64,000 bases of DNA. Origin: Aldrovandia affinis. Lineage: Eukaryota > Chordata > Actinopteri > Notacanthiformes > Halosauridae. Where the stretch lies: contig JAINUG010000088.1 of NCBI GenBank assembly GCA_029706075.1, forward strand, positions 1,898,501 to 1,962,500, in the 5' to 3' direction. The position numbers and the translations under genes are program-made. Below, piece by piece: positions 1-10,500 of the stretch (the first letter of the stretch is position 1; every line of letters begins with the position of its first letter). The notes beneath the pieces are model-generated. The model ran no database searches, was not told where the DNA came from, and saw only the letters and a program-made list of their open reading frames with translations.

Positions 1-583
1 TGTCCTTTGAGCATTGAGCATAAGCTAGTTTTTTCTTCTTACATGTGATCACATGTTCTGTTCAAGTAACTGACATTTATATTTGAATTGAAGATTGAAA
101 TTGAGACTTGCTTAAATCAAGGAAAAGTGCCATAAGCATTTAGGTTGAATGCCACCCTTAAACTCTTCAGGAAAAGGAAGAAATATAAGATACAGTATAC
201 ATTTCCAAAATTAGACTAGTTAGGGATGCCAGTATCTTTACTCCCAGTAAAGTATTTCAAGACTGAACACTGCATCTTTATGTTAAAATGAGGACAATGC
301 AGATCAATTTGAACATTTGTTTTACACAGGGTGTGTGTAAGTGTATTTATATAAATAACATAGATAAAAAATATTTTATTAGAGACTTGATACCATCTAT
401 TCTGGACTACAAAAACTGTCAGGACATCTAGTGTGTGCACAGAATATTTGTGCATACATATAATTAAGATAAGATAGATACAACTATTATTATTAGAGTC
501 CTAATCTCACTTATTCTTGGCTACTTACTTATTTATAAAATGTATATCTAACAAACCAACATAAAGAAAAAGAGACCACTTAC
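1..583. other. Intron or flank of the leftward gene; no exon seen
   Basis: AT-rich sequence left of the splice donor at 583-578. No splice-bounded coding segment or recognisable repeat was found. It is probably the start of the first long intron of the minus-strand gene at 584-1205, whose remaining exons would lie outside the window. Confidence 0.5.
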
Positions 584-1205
584 CCGTGCTTTGTGGAGCA
601 GAGCCTTGTCCAGCAGCCTCTTGCGTGCGACCAGGATGGAACTGGAGGCTGGTGACATTGGCGCTTTCCTTCGCATGCTGGCCCCCAGCACTGGCCCTGT
701 CCCCACCATCTGTGGGCCTCCGTGCTGGGTGCCACGGGCCAGCGAGGTCACACTGACGATCCGGATGCTGTCCTCCTTCCTCCCGTCCTGCTGCTCCGAC
801 CTGCCCCCCACCTGATCCATCTGTCCCTCCTGATGGCCTCCCCCCTGCTGCCCCAGACCCCCCACGGGACATCCCACCCTGCTGAGATAAGTCCAGAGAG
901 GGGGCGTACCCGGCAGTTCGGGGGGTGTCCCGGATTAGGTTCCATACCTGTTGGTCGGGCCAGCTCATCTGTCTCCCGGCACCATCGCCCACATCCACTG
1001 AAGTCGCAGCAGCTGCCTGAGTGGTCCCGCTTCCAGCCCCCTCCTGCCTGGGCTTCCCCTGAAACTCCTTCAGGAAGAGGTAGATAGCCTGGGCGGACAC
1101 CTTGATGTTCTCCAGCTCCAGCACGGCTTTGATTTTGCGGAAGCTAAGGCCCGCCCGCCTCAGCTCCACCACCTTGCGCTTGGCGGCATCATCGAGCCGA
1201 CCCAT
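584..1205 (-). CDS. First coding exon(s) of an unidentified gene with an HTH-like N-terminus
   Basis: The minus-strand reading starts at an ATG at 1205-1203. The first ~50 residues are rich in charged and helical residues (MGRLDDAAKRKVVELRRAG, then SFRKIKAVLE), resembling the helix-turn-helix start of Tc1-type transposases or a gene domesticated from one. A low-complexity Gly/Gln/Ser stretch follows. After about 880 the convincing protein-like reading (KEDSIRIVSVTSLARG, then SILVARKRLLDKALLHKAR) lies in another frame and ends exactly at a strong donor, GTAAGT (583-578), in phase 0. The frame change falls in G-runs around 830-885, so it is either an indel or assembly error, or a very short intron. 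A CAG/GTATGG donor at 948/947 and a TCTCAG acceptor at 882 exist, but that 66-nt intron would keep the frame. I do not recognise the protein, and the rest of the gene is out of view. Confidence 0.6.
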
Positions 1206-1596
1206 GGTAGCCCTTGCGACCCCAGTACCTTGGGCTGTCGGTGAACTCCTACCAGGGACCTTCCTCTCTCACTCCTGAGTTACAGTTTCCACCTAGACAG
1301 GAGAGCTCTGGTTCGAGAAGGGTTTCAGTTTAATTCGTATTTAAATTAAGAATGTGAGTTGTGGCAAATGAGGCAAACGATCACACATCAGCATAAAATG
1401 TATTAGTCATGAACCACATAGATTGATGCAACTTTGCATGACATTATTACTGTGGCCTTTGCAGTGGCCTTAGACAAATTTTGACATCCTCTTTCTAAAT
1501 TTGATTGTTGACAGCTTTATTGTAGTGTTTTGATTAGTCAAAACCAATATCAGATTTGTTGACAACATAATAAGTAATATAATATAATATAATATA

Positions 1597-1650
1597 TATG
1601 CTATTTAGCAGACGCCTTCATCCAAAGCGACTTACAGTAGTGAATGCATA
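1597..1650 (-). repeat. L2/SINE 3' tail remnant
   Basis: On the minus strand this reads as the conserved fish LINE-L2/SINE tail (gtcgctttggatgaaggcgt-like, then ctgctaaat). It is followed by an AT-rich run. Only the tail is recognisable. Confidence 0.55.
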
Positions 1651-2395
1651 TATTTTTCAATATATGTGGTCCCAATGGGAATAATATATTATAAAATAAT
1701 ATAACGTTAGCTATAAATCATTTATGACGAGTTAATACACAAGTTATGATAAATGTGTATTATACATTGCTAGTTAGCTAACCAATATTTGTTTACAAAA
1801 TGTACAAATATAGCTACAGCTCTTTACAGAGCTGGCAAATCAATTTTCATAGAATGACAGGTTAAATTCAGGGTGCTCACATACATAAACAAGAACAATC
1901 TCATAATTCATCATTATGAATGCAGAAAATCAAGCTCGTTAACTAGCTAACGTTAGTATATGTACTAATACTGCAACGGCTCTAGTTCCGCTGAAATACC
2001 ATTAGCTAGTACTGCTAGCTAGCTACCTCCAGGTGTAAACTAGCCAGCTCGATTGCTTTAACAACACTCAGATGAGCACGTTTATAGCTGTTTACACGTT
2101 AAATATATACCTAGCTACTTTGACACGGTTCTTATAAGCAGAAGCCATTGACTTCTTTGTAGTGGAGTCGACTCACCTATTTCTCTCGATTGGTGAACTA
2201 TCGCTGCGGGAAGCAAAATACACTGGGACACCGGAACATGTCTAGCAACGCGATTGCGAATTAACGTTGAAATTATTGGCGTAGTGCCGTTGACGTGAGT
2301 TATATTGCTATCTATGCTAAGCATATATCTTATGTAAACAAACAGACAGATACCAAACAACTGTACTTAGTGAGATGCTCAGAGCGCTCATGCAA

Positions 2396-2403
2396 TGACG
2401 TCA
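2396..2403. promoter_or_regulatory. CRE/ATF palindrome TGACGTCA
   Basis: A perfect 8-bp cAMP-response element lies 80 bp upstream of the exon 1 donor of rnps1, in the presumed proximal promoter. The match is seen directly; use by CREB/ATF factors is inference. Confidence 0.5.
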
Positions 2404-2481
2404 TCCCACCAAACCGCGATTTAACGCGTCATTACTCTGCGACTGAGCTGGGAAAATCTGCTTTCGCCTCTGAGAGCGAAA

Positions 2482-2483
2482 AT
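2482..2483 (+). CDS. rnps1: rnps1 exon 1: coding part is only AT of the start codon
   Basis: The exon ends ...GAAAAT, followed by the donor GTAAGCG. Joined to the G at 3326 it yields ATG GCC CCG, in phase with the whole downstream frame. The exon's 5' limit cannot be set from sequence. Confidence 0.7.
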
Positions 2484-5400
2484 GTAAGCGATTGGCTTTG
2501 AAAATCTATCTTAATCCTGCATTGTACAGTGTCTGTTGATTGTTGCATCTACAATTATCGTTATTATACACGTATGCCGTTTGGCTAGACTCATATTTTG
2601 CAGCGATGTGTCGTGGAAGTAGTTGGCGTTCTATTGTTTAATTAGGAGGACCAGCCACCAGTTTGTTTGTGCTGGAAGAACGGTTGGGGAACGTTAATTC
2701 TTTTCAAAGTACTTTCAGGTTTCGTGCACATTCCGATATGCATGTCTTATTACCTTGTACAGTATAAAAAGGAAAACTCATTAGGCATGAATGTGTAGCT
2801 TGATCGCTAGCAATCTAGTTCGCGTTAGCTACCTCCCGGATTGTCGCTAGCTAACAAACACAAAATTGTGGAGCGTGGTAGCTAGCGAACAAGTTCATCG
2901 CTATTATGTGTAATTTACGACTCTATCCTCATTACATTATTGTGGAAATTACGGTAGCTGAATTTGTATTGGTTGTGTGTCTCGATGTTGTTCACAAATT
3001 GGCTAGCTATAGTAAATTATTCCAAGCCATCTAGAATGTTTAACAACGTTCGCAAACTACATTCGATTACATGCAATAATAGATGGAGAACAGGTCACAC
3101 CCAGTCAGCGTTCTGAAATACCACAGACATCTTTAGCTAGCTAGTTTTGAAAAATAACATTTGTAGTTGCTCAGTCGTGAATTTTAACATAAAGCCAAAC
3201 AAGCCGTCCTCTACAAATCGTATGGTCAGTGAGGTGACGCTTGCGATGGTAATGTTATTTATAGCAGCAGGACATTTATTTTCTTGCTAAATATGCGTCT
3301 TCTGCTTTAATTGTTTTTATTTCAGGGCCCCGTCACCTACAAAGCGTAAGGATCGCTCTGAGGACAAGGCCAAGGATCGAGGGAAGGAGAAGACTGGCCC
3401 CAAAGAGGGAGCTGAGAAGGAAAGAGGCAGAGAAAAGGGTCGCAAGCGTCGCAGTGCCTCTGCTGGCACTAGCAGCAGTAGGTATGGCAACGTCAATGTT
3501 CCTGTGTGTCAAGAACAATGTGTATTTTCTGTAAGATTCTGCATTGACGGGTCTTACAAAAATGGTAAATAAACTGCAGAAGTCCCACACTTTGGACTGG
3601 GAACTAATGTGAAGATGGAAGGAGCTATAGCCAGGAACATAATAACACACAAAAAGCACCAGTGAATTTGCATTCTAGTTCTAAAAGTTAATTCTGGCTT
3701 CTGTCTTCACACTAGAACCCATCCAAGAAGATGCAGAATGCATAACATGATTAAGCTGGGGGCGATTTACCATGAGCACATCAATGTAGGCAATGCATAG
3801 AAAAGGCACAGTTTGAGCTTTCCTCCCCATTTCCTTCCTTACTTGTACTAGGCCTGCAAATAGGCTGCATTTTGAGGGGCGAAAAGCCACTGCTGTACTC
3901 AGCTTGCACTTAAACTTTTTTTAAATGTATTATTATTATTATTTTTTACAAATGGCAAACATGAATCATTGATTCTATAGGTTTCTTTGCTCTCAAACTG
4001 GGAGCAATGTCCTGTCCTCTGTCCATGCCTTCCCTCCACACTTGCTCACTGTCTGGTCACACCTCTTTGACGTCTGACCTCTTGCTTGGTATCATATTTT
4101 CAATAGGTCCCGCTCCAGCTCCACCTCGAGCACCAGTTCTGGCTCCAGCTCAGGCTCCTCCAGCGGCTCCAGCTCCTCTTCTGCCTCCAGCCACTCCGGC
4201 TCCTCCAGCTCCTCCCGCTCCTCCAGCTCCTCCAGCTCCTCTCGGTCCCCCAGCGTTAACCGCCGTCGCCACGACAACCGCCGCCGTTCACGATCCAAGT
4301 ACGTGATTTGAAAATGAGTGACTAATGTTGTTGCTCTTAAAAAATGAATACATTTAAAAAATATATATTTAGAAAATACATGTGTCCCTTCGTAGGAAAA
4401 CGCTTGCTTGTTTGTGTCTTCCCGAGTTTGTTTGACGAAGGACATTGCAGCAAGGAGATTGCAAATACAATTGGGCATTTCAAATTGGGGGAGGGGACAT
4501 TAAAATGGTAAAAAATATAAATTGGTTATTGAAAAATATGAATTCCCAACACGGACACTTGTGTGACCATGTCCCTGTCTGCCTGAAGGTCCAAATCACT
4601 GAAGAGAGGAGATGAGAAGGAGCGTAAGAGGAGGAGCCCAAGCCCGAGACCCACCAAGATTCACCTGGGCCGACTCACAAGGAACGTCACCAAGGTGATA
4701 AAATGTGCACCAAACGCACCCCCTATTTTTTAGTCTGGGTTAACACACTTGGAATTCCGTACAGATGTTAATTCAGTCATGCAAGAAATCATACAAACAG
4801 GTATGATCAAAATAAAAGGAACACCAACATAGTGTCTTAATGGGTTGTTGGGCCACCACGAGCTGCCAGAACCGCTTCAATGCGCCTTGGCATAGATTCT
4901 ACAAGTGTGTGGAACTCTTGTTGTGATGCAACAGCATTCTTCCATGAGAAATTCAATCATTTGGTGCTTTATTGATGGTGGTGGGAAATGCAGTCTCAGG
5001 CACTGCGACAGAAGTGTTCAATTGGGTTGACATCTGGTGACTTGAGATGGCCATGGCATATGGTTTACGTCCATACTCATCAAACCATTAAGTGACCACC
5101 CATGTCCTGTTGATGGGCCATTGTCATCCTGGAAGAGACCGGTCCCATCAGGATAAAATTACTTTACCATAGGATCAAGGTGCTCACTCTGAATGGCTTT
5201 GTATTTATTGCCGTTTACCTTCTAAGGGGTTGAGTTGACCTAAACCATGCCAGGAAAATTCACCCCACACCACAAGTGTTTTCTTTATTTTGGCAGTTAT
5301 CTGTACCTAAAGTAGGTTTCCCAAGTACTGTCCCATTACTTGGGAAGGATTTCGGTCGGAGGCGTGCTGCCTGTCACATTGTGCAAGAGTGAAGAAGACT

Positions 5401-8400
5401 CCGGTGCTTGCAGTCTGCCTGTCGCAGCTGTGCATGAAGTGCAGTCCTCTGGCGCAATGGCTGCACAGATCAGCTTGTGGACTGTGGAGTGAAAAGCAGT
5501 GGCAGCTGGCTTCACCTGTTTAGGAAGATGTATGGGGGAGTAAAAACTAGGCGATGAAAATTGGTGCGTGAAAGCAGAGCTGTTATGAGAAGGATCCATG
5601 CTAGAACGGTGGGTGAAATGCTGCAATTACTTTTTTCTTGTGCACTGAGCTGTAGATCTGTAGGCAGTGCAAGTCTTGCTGAGATGTGACAAACAGCTCT
5701 ACACTAATTTAAAATTAATGTTTCTTTTTGAGTCAAGAATTATTCAGCCTTCAAAATGTGTTCCCTCTTGCTTTGAATGTGTTCAGTGTGTTGTGGCGCG
5801 TTTCCACCGCAGGAACTTTTCCCAGGAACTTGGGACCTTTATGGTAATTATCTTCATATCAATCATCTAAGGCGTACTGAATCTAAAAATGTATTTTGTG
5901 AAATTTTCGAATAAAGGTTTAGTGAAATATAGGTAGTTTTTGGTGGAAACGTGCCTAACATGACCAAAACCAGCACGACTTTAATGTCCTGCATGTTCTA
6001 GGTTGTTGCAGTGACGCACAAATATGACGTCAGTCCATCGCGTTGTTTGGCATCAGGGGACTAATTTGCATAATCTTCGCGGTTCTTTAGACCCCTGTGG
6101 AAACGCAGACGTAATGGATTAAAGGAACATTTTAATTCCTTGAAAATAGTTCCTGCGACTACAAGTTCCTGGCAATTTTCAGATGCAAGGAGCTGTGTTG
6201 AGGGGAAACTGACAGATCTGATTTGTTTGCCAGCGTTTCTGTTGTCTGCAAGGTTTATTTGCATTGCTACCCAGTGAAGCTGTATTTATAATATTAACAT
6301 TATTATTGCACACTATCTGTACAGTCAGTACCTTAATGTTTTTGTACTTTTGTGTAATTCAAGCAGCACTTTTTAGGATGTTTAGTATGATTCTTTGTAA
6401 TATTTGTTTATTTTTGTATGTCTCAGGGATCACTTCCACAAATCTCCAAATTCCCATGGACTGACTTTTCAAGCATGATTCATTAACCGTGGGCTAATAA
6501 AGAAATGTAACTCCTGCAGTTGGTTAGGGACTACTGTTTGTTTTTGGTGGCAATAATATATTGGTTGCACTGATATACCTTAACCACTAGGTGGTGGACT
6601 ATAACTATTTGATCATTTTGGTTTTGTTAGGCCGGCTTATCTTGGTTAAAAGATAGTCCTAGAAGTCTTGTGTGAGGCTGCCCAGAGGGAAAATAAAAAA
6701 AATCCATATAAAGGTTAAAACATATAAAGCCCCAATCATTGAACAGAAAGCATGGTCAACTGCAATGCAGTCATAATATCATTACATTTACAGTTGAATT
6801 CAGTGAAATGCCTGTATGTCTCGTTGCAGGATCACATTCAGGAGATTTTTGCCACCTATGGGAAGATCAAGATGATTGACATGCCAGTGGATAGGCTCCA
6901 CCCTCACCTCTCCAAGGGCCATGCCTACGTAGAGTTTGAGACTGCAGACGAGGCAGAGAAGGCCCTCAAACACATGGATGGGGGTAGGTGGATCTTCTGT
7001 GCTGGTCTGCAATGGGCTTGTCAGTTTGACCCCAGAGCTTTGAGGGTCAGGGGTTCCTGCACTATAATCAGTCAGATTCTCGTTTCGTCCCCTGGCGTTG
7101 GAGCAAGACATTTCACCTGTGGTTGGTTGTCAAAGGGGTAAATGAAGTGTACAATGATGAAATTTCAGGATGCGCAATGAGCAAGTGGCTACATTGTGTA
7201 CATTTGTTAAGGTCTTATGTATGTAGATCCATAGGTCTTTCAGTTGTCTGGAAGGCCCTACCTGTTCACAAAGCCCACTATGTTATCCAGCCCACATGAT
7301 GTAAAGATTGGTGGATCTGCGCAGGCGAGAGACAAACATCCCCATAGGTTGTGTTTCAGGGCAGCATTCTGTGCATTAGTGGCACAGATTAATCAATCTT
7401 TATGGTACATAAATTACAATAGAGTAGAATTCTGGGACGTTGGTATCAAGTGATGAGCATGCACATACTTTTTAATTCTCAAACTTTAAAGAAAACCCCC
7501 CGCATTCTGCAAATCAAATTCACAACGCACATCTTGTAAGTCGCTCTGGATAAGAGCGTCTGCTAAATGCTTAAAATGTAAAAATGCACAACGCAAATGC
7601 CCTTCTCTGTTTCTTGCCTTTGTTGCCATGGTTACTCTGCTCATGCTCACCCTTTCCTTCCAGGTCAGATCGACGGGCAGGAGATCACGGCCTCCGCCGT
7701 CCTTGCGCCACGGATACGCCCCGCACCCCGCAGGCTCTCGCCCCCACGTAGGATGCCTCCGCCCCCGCCTGTGTGGCGCCGCACCCCACCCCGCATGAGG
7801 AGGAGGTCAGTGTGCCCCCTACTGCTATGGAGGATGAAGTGCGGAAACTGCGCAGATCAATTGGGTCTAAGTTTCCCTGACAGGGAATGTTGACTTGCAA
7901 AGGACTTGATAATGCCAAGGCACACTGGCAAAACCACATACTAGGGGTTTGGCCAAAATCTCCCCTCTAGGACTATAACAGATTCCACATTGAGGTAGAT
8001 TCTATTTGGTAAAGTTAGTTTGTGTACTTGTGCAACAAATTAATTTTAACATTCCTGCCTTGCACAGAATGCAGCAACACTGAATTGGGTGAGAGTTTTA
8101 AGATGGGGGAGTAGTGTGCTAATTCGCGTTGATTGTAGGCCTGTATCGGTTTATGTCATGAAGTGATTTGTTTGAGCTCATAACCCCCGGATGATACCAT
8201 CCTATCCGTATGAAAGATGAGGCAACGTGAGTGACTAGTCTATGTTGAGTGTGGGACTGTGACTCCCCCTGCTGACCGCCCACTCTCTCTCTGCCCAGGT
8301 CTCGGTCGCCACGCCGGCGTTCTCCAGTTAGGCGACGCTCGCGGTCCCGCTCTCCTGGCCGCCGGCGTCACCGGTCCCGCTCCAGCTCCAACTCCTCCCG

Positions 8401-8404
8401 GTAG
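2482..8404 (+). CDS. rnps1: RNA-binding protein with serine-rich domain 1 (spliced, 7 exons, complete)
   Basis: RNPS1 is a nuclear exon-junction-complex/ASAP component that activates splicing and links spliced mRNA to export and nonsense-mediated decay. The joined exons give 285 residues (human about 305). In order they hold a Lys/Arg-rich start (APSPTKRKDRSEDKAKDR); a Ser-rich tract at about residues 53-115; one RRM at about 142-219 with RNP2-like IHLGRL and RNP1-like GHAYVEFE; a Pro/Arg hinge (RRMPPPPPVWRR); and a C-terminal RS domain ending SRSSSNSSR. All introns are GT/AG and phases join correctly. The start is unusual: exon 1 contributes only AT and exon 2 the G of ATG, giving MAPSPTKRK. 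This lacks the extra residues at the human N-terminus, so an alternative upstream exon cannot be excluded. The 3' UTR is pyrimidine-rich. Identity is very secure. Confidence 0.95.
3326..3481 (+). CDS. rnps1: rnps1 exon 2
   Basis: Bounded by TTTCAG and GTATGG. It encodes the basic N-terminal region from APSPTKRKDR to SASAGTSSS, and its last two bases (AG) begin the Arg codon finished in exon 3. Confidence 0.92.
4107..4298 (+). CDS. rnps1: rnps1 exon 3 (serine-rich tract)
   Basis: Bounded by CAATAG and GTACGTG. It encodes an almost uninterrupted Ser/Arg/Gly tract, then RSPSVNRRRHDNRRRSRS, the family's poly-Ser domain. Another frame gives a spurious Pro/Ala ORF over the same bases. Confidence 0.93.
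4589..4694 (+). CDS. rnps1: rnps1 exon 4 (RRM start)
   Basis: Bounded by CTGAAG and GTGATA. It encodes KERKRRSPSPRPTK and then IHLGRLTRNVTK, the first strand (RNP2) of the RRM. Confidence 0.93.
4792..5305 (-). mobile_element. Degenerate Tc1-like element in rnps1 intron 4
   Basis: Right end reads tttattttggcagttatctg; the left end is a diverged copy in the opposite sense (aaaataaaaggaacaccaac). Between them is minus-strand Tc1 transposase-like sequence with many stops. The ends match the element at 19938-20481, so both belong to one Tc1 family. Inactive. Confidence 0.7.
5306..6829. other. Rest of rnps1 intron 4; possible MITE near 5790-6200
   Basis: No exon is present. From about 5790 to 6200 there are inverted matches around gtttccaccgcaggaac and its reverse (gttcctgc..., cctgtggaaacgc), as in non-autonomous fish DNA elements. 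It includes another TGACGTCA at 6025-6032. Family not assigned. Confidence 0.35.
6830..6983 (+). CDS. rnps1: rnps1 exon 5 (RRM core)
   Basis: Bounded by TTGCAG and GTAGGT. It encodes DHIQEIFATYGKIKMIDMPV through GHAYVEFETADEAEKALKHMDG, the conserved RRM core with the RNP1 motif. Confidence 0.95.
7205..7262 (+). repeat. Dispersed repeat, copy 1 (partner at 9871-9930)
   Basis: A ~58-bp segment (ttgttaaggtcttatgtatg ... gtctggaaggccc) recurs in direct orientation at 9871-9930 with a few substitutions. Copy 1 is in rnps1 intron 5, copy 2 upstream of adap1. Family unknown. Confidence 0.6.
7535..7585 (+). repeat. L2/SINE tail in rnps1 intron 5
   Basis: Reads cttgtaagtcgctctggata then agagcgtctgctaaatg, the classic fish L2/SINE 3' tail followed by a short A/T-rich repeat. 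It lies about 80 bp upstream of exon 6. Confidence 0.75.
7664..7805 (+). CDS. rnps1: rnps1 exon 6 (RRM end and Pro/Arg hinge)
   Basis: Bounded by TTCCAG and GTCAGT. It encodes QIDGQEITASAVLAP and the proline/arginine hinge with RRMPPPPPVWRRTPPRMRRR. Confidence 0.93.
8299..8404 (+). CDS. rnps1: rnps1 exon 7 (RS domain and stop)
   Basis: Acceptor CTGCCCAG. It encodes SRSPRRRSPVRRRSRSRSPG and then RRRHRSRSSSNSSR, ending in TAG at 8402-8404. The ending agrees with vertebrate RNPS1. Confidence 0.95.
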
Positions 8405-9084
8405 AGCTGCTGCCTTGGCCCCACTGAGCCCTGCGTCCCTCTCCACTCTGAGCCACTCCACTCCTCTCCTGCTTTCCTTCCCTCCCTCCCTCCCTCCCTC
8501 CCTCCTCTCCATCCCTTTCCTCCCTCCCTCCCTCCTCTCCATCCTTTACTTTATCCTATTATCCCTCCCCTCCTTCCTTCCTCATTCCTTGTCCTCCTGC
8601 TTCCCTCCCTCCATTACTCCTTCATTCACTCCCTCACTCTTTCTCTCCCTTCCTTTTCGTCTTTGAGTGGAGAGGCCCTGCGGCTGTGTGGAAGTTCAGG
8701 CCTGTCAGACACCCATGTCTTGGAACCTCAGCGGAAGCAGTTTCTGCAACTGCCTGGACGAGCATTCTGATCCTTTTCTGGTTTTAATATTTTTATCTCC
8801 CCCCTCCGTTCTCTCAAAGAAATGTTTGTTTCCATAGTCTCTGACATCTGCCTCAATAAGGGCTCAGCAGTGGAAGCCCTATGAATGTGAAGTGTCCCCC
8901 CTTTCTACATCCAACCAGTTTAAATTTTATTAATGGAAGATTTTCATTGGTTGTGAAACCTGTACTTTTGTGCATTGTACATATTGGTGTGCTCCTTGTG
9001 GAAAAAATGTAATTTCATAGCTTAATCCTTCCATGCAAGAGCTGTCGTTTTTCCACACTGTTTTTTATTAGTTTTGAAAATAAA
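8405..9084 (+). other. rnps1: rnps1 3' UTR with pyrimidine tract and poly(A) signal
   Basis: Bases 8455-8665 are almost pure C/T (cctccctccc repeats). An AATAAA hexamer lies at 9079-9084, about 675 bases after the stop. Another frame of the C/T tract gives a Ser/Leu/Pro ORF that is not a gene. Confidence 0.7.
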
Positions 9085-9211
9085 GTAAGTAAGAGAAATT
9101 CAATTTGGATATGGATTGTTTGTTTCTGTCTTCATACTCTTGGTATTCTCTGCAAATTGCATAAATCAAACTGCCATGTATGTTGCTTGTTGGTAGTCTA
9201 GTAAAATGAGT

Positions 9212-9410
9212 GTTCAATCAGGGTATCATCTGTCTCATTGTGCTAGAGCAACGCGTCTATTCAATCAGACTATCCTGTCTCATTGTGCTAGAAGGACCCC
9301 TCTGTTCAATCAGGGTATCCACTGTCTCATTGTGCAAGAAGGACCCCTCTAATCAATCAGGGTGTCCTCCATGTCATTGTCCTAGTGACCTTGCTGTTCA
9401 ATCGGACGCC
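9212..9410 (+). repeat. Tandem repeat, about 48-bp unit, 4 imperfect copies
   Basis: Units contain gttcaatcagggtatc ... tgtctcattgtgctagaag, repeated head to tail with substitutions. They generate an artefactual repetitive ORF. The array lies just past the rnps1 poly(A) signal. Confidence 0.75.
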
Positions 9411-10500
9411 TGCCATCTGTTAGCAGTGTAGATGCAGTCCTGCAAAATATCTGCAGCTCAACTGGTGAAACGCAGAATGAAATTTAATGGGTGCAGGGGT
9501 TTTGGAGGACAAAGACATTTAGCCAAAGATATTTCAGCAATGCAATATTATTGGAAATTCTCAAACTGAGGGGGAAAAATGTTAATCAGTTAGAAATGTA
9601 CATTTTTAGTGCCATACCTAACAGACTAGGAATGACCTGCAAGAATGCAAGATGCAGTCACTTGCCTAAACAAGTAAATAGATCTGTTCACCTGAAACAC
9701 AATTTCTGATGCTCATCTAGGTTATTACTCTGCTTCCTGAGGTTCTCAAAAACCAGTCAAAGTCGTTTGTAAAAGAATAGAATTGGTTGTACCATTTACC
9801 TCGCAATGGTGAGTATGTTTTGGAGATGTCACTTTGCATTTGAGAGGGGAGGATGTGTAAACGGGGTGCGTTTGTTAAGGTCCCATCTATGTAGATCCGC
9901 TGGCCTTTCAGTTATCTGGAAGGCCCACACTTCTCAAGAGGGGGAGGGGTATGAAGGGGGTGACAGCAGAGGTCTTGTTCAATCGCTGCACACAGAACAC
10001 TTGAATTGCAGATACCTTGCTTCAAAACTGAGCTGACTTGCAATTAAGCCTTTTGTCAAGGAAGACTTGCTGATTTTGCCAAGCTGTGTTGGATTATTTA
10101 GGGTCCATTGGGCCTCTGTGGAGTCTGCAGAATTTAGGAAAGGTGGTGCAAGAGGCCACTGACAGGAAGAAAAGCCTGGCTGCCCCCTGATTGTGAAGTC
10201 AATAAGTGCTTTGGTCAGCACACAGGGAAATGGAAACGTGTAATTAAAATCGGTACCTTTGAAATATGGTCGTCTTTGTGAACAATACACATATGCTAGC
10301 AAAACCCTCACTTAACTGGACAGCAATCTTGCTAATAAAATATATATTTTTTAAAGTAAATGATTAAACATCTCGAGTCAAAGCTCTAAGCTCTAAGACA
10401 TTACTATTGCCGCTATTCAGTGGTGCCTGCGATAGAAGTAAAAGATATGTAAATTGACCACTGGAGGTCTCGCTTTTGCTCTATGCGTTCGAGAGAAGGG
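9411..10500. other. Intergenic region rnps1-adap1
   Basis: No exon found. It contains the second copy (9871-9930) of the dispersed repeat at 7205-7262. The rest shows no recognisable structure. Confidence 0.5.

Larger units (their letters stand above)
1206..2481. promoter_or_regulatory. Head-to-head intergenic region, likely bidirectional promoter
   Basis: About 1.3 kb separates the start codon of the minus-strand gene from rnps1 exon 1, and the two genes diverge. Such spacing is common for bidirectional promoters. The part nearest rnps1 (about 2200-2480) is richer in CpG than the AT-rich middle. No TATA box stands out. The middle holds an L2/SINE tail at about 1597-1650. Confidence 0.45.

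Noticed and set aside
882..947. 66-nt mini-intron in the minus-strand first exon as the explanation of the frame change
   Set aside because: Its ends look good (GTATGG, TCTCAG), but removal of 66 nt keeps the same frame, so it cannot by itself connect the two readings.
4007..4478. Pro/Ala-rich plus-strand and Glu/Leu-rich minus-strand ORFs
   Set aside because: Both are shadows of the serine-repeat exon 3 of rnps1.
8259..8666. 135-codon ORF rich in Ser, Leu and Pro
   Set aside because: It overlaps rnps1 exon 7 in another frame and then runs through the C/T-rich 3' UTR. Composition artefact.
9212..9410. CRISPR-like spaced repeats
   Set aside because: The units are contiguous imperfect tandem copies in vertebrate DNA without unique spacers.
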